Below, one piece after another: positions 6,990 through 9,802 of a DNA stretch of 9,802 nt. Position 1 is the stretch's first letter, and every line of letters begins with the position of its first letter. The position numbers were made by a program, and so were the translations under genes. The stretch comes from an uncultured Mesocricetibacter sp. (GTDB lineage: Bacteria; Pseudomonadota; Gammaproteobacteria; Enterobacterales; Pasteurellaceae). The notes below the pieces were generated by a model. The model did no database searches, was not told the DNA's origin, and saw only the letters and a list, made by a program, of their open reading frames with translations. Where the stretch lies: assembly GCA_905373425.1 (NCBI GenBank), contig CAJPST010000082.1, positions 1-9,802 of the forward strand, given 5' to 3'.

Positions 6990-7025
6990 TCAATTAATTC
7001 TATCCTTTTAATTGCTTCCTTCTAT
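6989..7025. promoter_or_regulatory. Candidate OxyR operator between peroxiredoxin and oxyR
   Basis: The known OxyR site has four boxes, ATAG-N7-CTAT-N7-ATAG-N7-CTAT. Here the boxes are ATCA (6989-6992), CTAT (7000-7003), ATTG (7011-7014) and CTAT (7022-7025), each with exactly 7 nt between. That is 13 of 16 conserved bases, including two perfect CTAT boxes. The T at the second position of the N7 in both half-sites also fits. The site abuts the -35 of the peroxiredoxin promoter and overlaps TATACT (7023-7028), a possible oxyR -10. This suits activation to the left and autorepression to the right. Confidence 0.6.
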
Positions 7026-7043
7026 ACTACTAGCGAGTCAAAA

Positions 7044-7943
7044 ATGAATATCCGAGATTTAGAATATCTGGCTGCACTTGCCGAATATAAGCACTTCCGG
7101 CGAGCTGCCGATGCCTGCCATGTCAGCCAGCCGACTTTAAGCGGGCAAATTCGTAAATTAGAAGATGAACTGGGGATTACCCTATTAGAACGTACCAGCC
7201 GCAAAGTGCTGTTTACTCAATCGGGGCTGTTATTAGTCGAGCAGGCTAAAAAAGTGCTACGCGAAGTTAAAGTATTAAGGGAAATGGCCAGTAATCAAGG
7301 CCGAGAAATGATCGGCCCTTTGCACATTGGAGTTATCCCAACGGTTGGTCCTTACTTATTGCCTCATATTATGCCTACCTTAAAAAACGCGTTCCCAGAT
7401 TTGGAACTATTTTTATATGAAGCGCAGACCAGTCATTTGTTGGATCAGTTAGAAACCGGTCGGTTGGATTGTGCAATCGTTGCTTCCGTACGGGAAACTG
7501 AAGCTTTTATTGAAGTGCCTGTTTTCAATGAAAAAATGTTGCTGGCGGTGTCAGAACAGCACGCTTGGTCAAAAGAGAAGTCCATTGTAATGGACAAGCT
7601 CAAAGGCTGTGAAATGTTGATGCTAGATGATGGCCATTGTCTGCGTGATCAGGCATTAGGTTATTGTTTCACTGCCGGTGCAAAGGAAAATTCACATTTT
7701 CAGGCTACCAGCTTAGAAACCTTACGTAATATGGTCGCAGCCAATGCCGGAATGACATTGATGCCGGAATTGGCAGTATTAAATGAAGGGGCTCGCAGTG
7801 GTGTGAAATATCTTAATTGCATACCGGAACCTATGCGTACCATTGCGTTGGTCTATCGCCCCGGTTCGCCATTACGCATGCGCTATGAACGAATTGCTAA
7901 AACGGTGGGTGATTCGGTGAAATCTATTTTAAAAGGCAAGTAA
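7044..7943 (+). CDS. oxyR: OxyR, peroxide-sensing LysR-family regulator
   Basis: OxyR senses hydrogen peroxide by forming a disulfide and then activates antioxidant genes. The 299 aa have a LysR-type N-terminal helix-turn-helix (about 1-60; RAADACHVSQPTLSGQIRKLE at 20-40) and a substrate-like effector domain (about 90-295). The diagnostic redox pair is present: C199 in DDGHCL and C208 in ALGYCF, the same numbers as in E. coli OxyR. This separates it from other LysR proteins. GHCLRDQALG surrounds the sensor Cys as in E. coli. ATG 7044 has only a weak ribosome site (GCGAG, 7033-7037), in keeping with low expression. A possible -10 TATACT at 7023-7028 would give a very short leader and has no good -35, so the start of transcription is unsure. 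fabR begins 1 nt after the stop. Confidence 0.97.
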   Translation: MNIRDLEYLAALAEYKHFRRAADACHVSQPTLSGQIRKLEDELGITLLERTSRKVLFTQSGLLLVEQAKKVLREVKVLREMASNQGREMIGPLHIGVIPTVGPYLLPHIMPTLKNAFPDLELFLYEAQTSHLLDQLETGRLDCAIVASVRETEAFIEVPVFNEKMLLAVSEQHAWSKEKSIVMDKLKGCEMLMLDDGHCLRDQALGYCFTAGAKENSHFQATSLETLRNMVAANAGMTLMPELAVLNEGARSGVKYLNCIPEPMRTIALVYRPGSPLRMRYERIAKTVGDSVKSILKGK

Positions 7944-7944
7944 T

Positions 7945-8556
7945 ATGGCGGGAGTCAGAGCAATCCAAAAAGAAAAAACCCGTCGAGCCTTAATTGACGC
8001 GGCATTCAACCAGCTAACGGCGGAAAAAAGTTTTTCCAATTTAAGTCTGCGCGAAGTAGCGCGAGAGGCGGGTATTGCACCGACATCATTTTATCGCCAT
8101 TTCCGCGACATGGATGAACTTGGTTTAACTATGGTGGATGAAGCGGGATTGACTTTGCGCCAGCTCATGCGTCAGGCGCGCAAACGCATTGAAATAGGTG
8201 GCAGCGTAATTGTTATTTCAGTAGAAACTTTTTTTGAATTTATTGGCAATAGTCCTAACGTATTCCGTTTACTGTTACGCGAAAGTTCGGGTACATCGCA
8301 AGAATTTCGTACTGCCGCTGCGCGCGAAATCAAGCATTTTGTCGATGAATTAGCGGAATATCTCGCCCAAAGCAATCATTATTCACAATATATGGCTTAT
8401 GTGCAGGCGGAAGGAATGATGACCATCGTGTTTACTGCGGGCGCTAACGCACTAGATATGAATCCTCAGGAACGGGAATTGCTCAAAGAGCGGGTTATTT
8501 TACAACTTAGAATGCTTGCCAAGGGCGGTTTTGCCGAGCGACATAAATATTTATAA
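7945..8556 (+). CDS. fabR: FabR, TetR-family repressor of unsaturated fatty-acid synthesis
   Basis: In E. coli FabR binds acyl-ACP or acyl-CoA and represses fabB and fabA, setting the unsaturated to saturated fatty-acid ratio of the membrane. The 203 aa match E. coli FabR over nearly the whole length as I remember it. The DNA-binding part (about 8-55) contains QKEKTRRALIDAAF and the helix-turn-helix SLREVAREAGIAPTSFYRHF (34-53), almost identical to E. coli. Residues 60-200 form the helical ligand and dimer domain, with LGLTMVDEAGL, FRLLLRESSGTS and the QLRMLAKGG near the end. It lacks the longer charged tail of the E. coli protein. It starts 1 nt after oxyR with AAAAGG (7931-7936) as a ribosome site inside oxyR, so the two are probably coupled. 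In E. coli fabR is also near oxyR, with sthA between; sthA is absent here. Confidence 0.94.
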   Translation: MAGVRAIQKEKTRRALIDAAFNQLTAEKSFSNLSLREVAREAGIAPTSFYRHFRDMDELGLTMVDEAGLTLRQLMRQARKRIEIGGSVIVISVETFFEFIGNSPNVFRLLLRESSGTSQEFRTAAAREIKHFVDELAEYLAQSNHYSQYMAYVQAEGMMTIVFTAGANALDMNPQERELLKERVILQLRMLAKGGFAERHKYL

Positions 8557-8559
8557 CAA

Positions 8560-8568
8560 AAGTGCGGT
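8560..8568 (+). repeat. DNA uptake sequence core in the fabR/thioredoxin-like junction
   Basis: Perfect core with a CAAAAAAT flank, sitting in the 23-nt gap between the fabR stop and ATG 8580. Its internal GTG is in frame with the downstream gene. Confidence 0.95.
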
Positions 8569-8579
8569 CAAAAAATCCG

Positions 8580-9083
8580 ATGATTTGGAAATTTTTTAAA
8601 ACCTCGTTATCCCTCTTGCTTTCCATTATTGTCGCAAGCAGCGCTTTAGACTTTTTGCGCAAACCGGTTTTGCCCAACGATGTATTGAATACGGCATTAT
8701 ACGATCTGGATAACCAACCATTTTTTTTGCCCCAATTAGCGCAGGACCGCCCAACTATTATTTATTTCTGGGGTTCATGGTGCGGTTATTGTCGTTACGT
8801 CTCACCTGCTATTGATTCGTTGGCGCGACAGGGAACGCCGGTGATTTCCATTGCTTTGCGCTCAGGAAATCTCGACGAGGTAAAGAAATATTTGACGACA
8901 AACGGCTATCAATTTACCACCCTCAACGATCCGCAAGGCGAGCTTGCCGCTAAATGGCAGGTTAATGTCACCCCGACGGTAATTATTTTACGGCAAAATG
9001 AAATTGCCCTCTCCACCACGGGTCTCACCAGTATCTGGGGCTTAAAAGTGCGGTTGTTTTTAGCCGAGTTTTTTAACTTATGA
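8580..9083 (+). CDS. Membrane-anchored thioredoxin-fold protein (ScsD/TlpA/DsbE-like disulfide oxidoreductase)
   Basis: This is a predicted periplasm-facing disulfide oxidoreductase tethered to the inner membrane. The 167 aa resemble the ScsD group of copper-tolerance proteins and the H. influenzae thioredoxin-like protein usually found beside deoC. An N-terminal anchor (residues about 8-22, LLLSIIVAS) with basic residues before it is followed by a thioredoxin fold: IIYFWGSWCGYC (60-71) with active site CGYC (68-71), VISIALRSGN (88-97) and the cis-proline loop VTPTVIIL (130-137). The in-frame GTG at 8562 lies inside an uptake sequence and would add six residues. ATG 8580 gives a normal anchor, so I choose it, though neither start has a clear ribosome site. 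It lies 23 nt after fabR and probably shares its transcript. A second uptake sequence (9046-9054) encodes LKVRLF near the C-terminus. Its substrate is unknown; cytochrome c or copper-related thiols are possibilities. Confidence 0.88.
   Translation: MIWKFFKTSLSLLLSIIVASSALDFLRKPVLPNDVLNTALYDLDNQPFFLPQLAQDRPTIIYFWGSWCGYCRYVSPAIDSLARQGTPVISIALRSGNLDEVKKYLTTNGYQFTTLNDPQGELAAKWQVNVTPTVIILRQNEIALSTTGLTSIWGLKVRLFLAEFFNL
9046..9054 (+). repeat. DNA uptake sequence core
   Basis: Perfect core with a TGTTTTTAG flank near the 3' end of the thioredoxin-like gene, read as Lys-Val-Arg-Leu. Confidence 0.95.
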
Positions 9084-9096
9084 ATGTTTTGAGTGA

Positions 9097-9768
9097 TTAA
9101 TAGCCTTGGCTATTCGTCTGTAACCCGTGGACAATAGCAATTCCCGCACTGGCACCGATACGGGTTGCTCCCGCTTTAATCATAGCTAAAGCGGTTTGGG
9201 TATCACGAATACCACCGGATGCTTTTACGCCGAGCGTGCCAACAATTTGACGCATTAAAGCAACATCTTCCACGGTTGCCCCGCCTTTATTAAAGCCGGT
9301 TGAGGTTTTTACAAACGCCACGTTTAACGCCTTGCAGATTTCACAGGCTTTTACGATCTCGTCTTTACTGAGCAGACAGGTTTCTAGAATCACTTTTAGC
9401 GGCACGCCGTTACATGCAGTTAGAACCGCTTGAATATCCGACCGCACATCATCCCATTTACCCGATTTTATCCAGCCTACGTTGATTACCATATCAATTT
9501 CTTGAGCCCCGGCTTTAATTGCCTCCGTGGTTTCGAAAGCTTTTACGGAAGATAAATTGGCGCCCAGCGGAAAGCCCACGACTGTGCATATTTTCACATT
9601 CGAGCCCTGCAATTTTTGTTTTGCCAGAGGAATATGACAAGAGTTGATACATACGGAGAAAAAACCGTTTTCAACAGCTTCATCACATAACCGAAGAATG
9701 TCTTGTTCGGTTTTTTCTGCACTCAATGCCGTATGGTCAATAAATTTTGCGATTCCTTTTGCTTGCAT
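9097..9768 (-). CDS. deoC: Deoxyribose-phosphate aldolase
   Basis: DeoC cleaves 2-deoxyribose 5-phosphate to glyceraldehyde 3-phosphate and acetaldehyde in the breakdown of deoxyribonucleosides, in the cytoplasm. The 223 aa have the class I aldolase TIM-barrel signature of the short DeoC group. Visible motifs: FIDHTAL (9-15), VGFPLGA (64-70), EIDMVINVG (90-98) with proton-relay D92, Schiff-base K154 in FVKTSTGF (152-159), and K182 in VKASGGIRD (181-189). IGASAG (204-209) forms the phosphate-binding end. ATG 9768 follows AAGGAG (9780-9775) at a 6-nt spacing, a near-ideal site. It converges with the thioredoxin-like gene, 13 nt apart, without a clear terminator. Other deo genes are not in the window. 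Confidence 0.96.
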   Translation of the reverse strand: MQAKGIAKFIDHTALSAEKTEQDILRLCDEAVENGFFSVCINSCHIPLAKQKLQGSNVKICTVVGFPLGANLSSVKAFETTEAIKAGAQEIDMVINVGWIKSGKWDDVRSDIQAVLTACNGVPLKVILETCLLSKDEIVKACEICKALNVAFVKTSTGFNKGGATVEDVALMRQIVGTLGVKASGGIRDTQTALAMIKAGATRIGASAGIAIVHGLQTNSQGY

Positions 9769-9774
9769 CTTACT

Positions 9775-9780
9775 CTCCTT
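9775..9780 (-). promoter_or_regulatory. Strong ribosome binding site of deoC
   Basis: AAGGAG on the - strand is followed by six bases and the deoC ATG. It confirms the start. Only 22 nt remain to the window edge, too little to judge the promoter. Confidence 0.8.
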
Positions 9781-9802
9781 TTATTGAAAACCAATATTAG
9801 TT

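Noticed and set aside
6980..7003. GATATAG/CTATC dyad as an OxyR site in another register
   Set aside because: The spacing between ATAG (6980) and CTAT (7000) is 16 nt and does not fit the 7-nt box rule. The register beginning at 6989 fits much better.
1..9802. Mobile elements, phage genes, CRISPR, defence systems
   Set aside because: No transposase, integrase, att-like repeats, spacer arrays or defence domains are visible. All genes are core-type and uptake sequences are spread evenly, which argues against recent foreign origin.

Overview
The window looks like chromosomal DNA of a Pasteurellaceae gammaproteobacterium. The main evidence is 12 perfect copies of the 9-bp Haemophilus-type DNA uptake core AAGTGCGGT, six in each orientation, most with an A/T-rich flank. 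The protein sequences and gene neighbourhoods also resemble Haemophilus influenzae and its relatives (Aggregatibacter, Pasteurella, Basfia/Mannheimia type). I recognise them from memory, not from a search, so I do not name a species. Everything looks like intact core genome. I see no insertion sequence, phage, CRISPR, tRNA or rRNA.

Left part (1-5395, + strand): tamB, entering from the left edge without its first codons, then ppx 8 nt further on. TamB is the periplasm-spanning partner of the TamA outer-membrane protein; Ppx is an exopolyphosphatase. They read as one operon that begins before the window. Next comes a 255-nt gene-free stretch with several inverted repeats, then a small lipoprotein gene (5654-5944) with a glycine-zipper membrane segment and a tail of His and Asp runs, closed by a terminator.

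Middle (6093-9083): a redox block. A peroxiredoxin-glutaredoxin fusion gene (- strand) is divergent from oxyR (+ strand). The 156 bp between them holds a good sigma70-type promoter for the peroxiredoxin. A four-box match to the OxyR operator abuts that promoter's -35 and overlaps a possible oxyR -10. oxyR is followed 1 nt later by fabR (repressor of unsaturated fatty-acid synthesis), then 23 nt later by a membrane-anchored ScsD/DsbE-like thioredoxin-fold protein. The three probably share a transcript.

Right edge (9097-9768, - strand): deoC, deoxyribose-phosphate aldolase, convergent with the thioredoxin-like gene and only 13 nt from it.

I found no clearly new multi-gene system. The items most worth a second look are the His/Asp-rich glycine-zipper lipoprotein and its structured leader, the OxyR operator, a pair of uptake sequences forming a hairpin inside ppx, and the way uptake sequences set short peptide motifs in TamB, Ppx and the thioredoxin-like protein.
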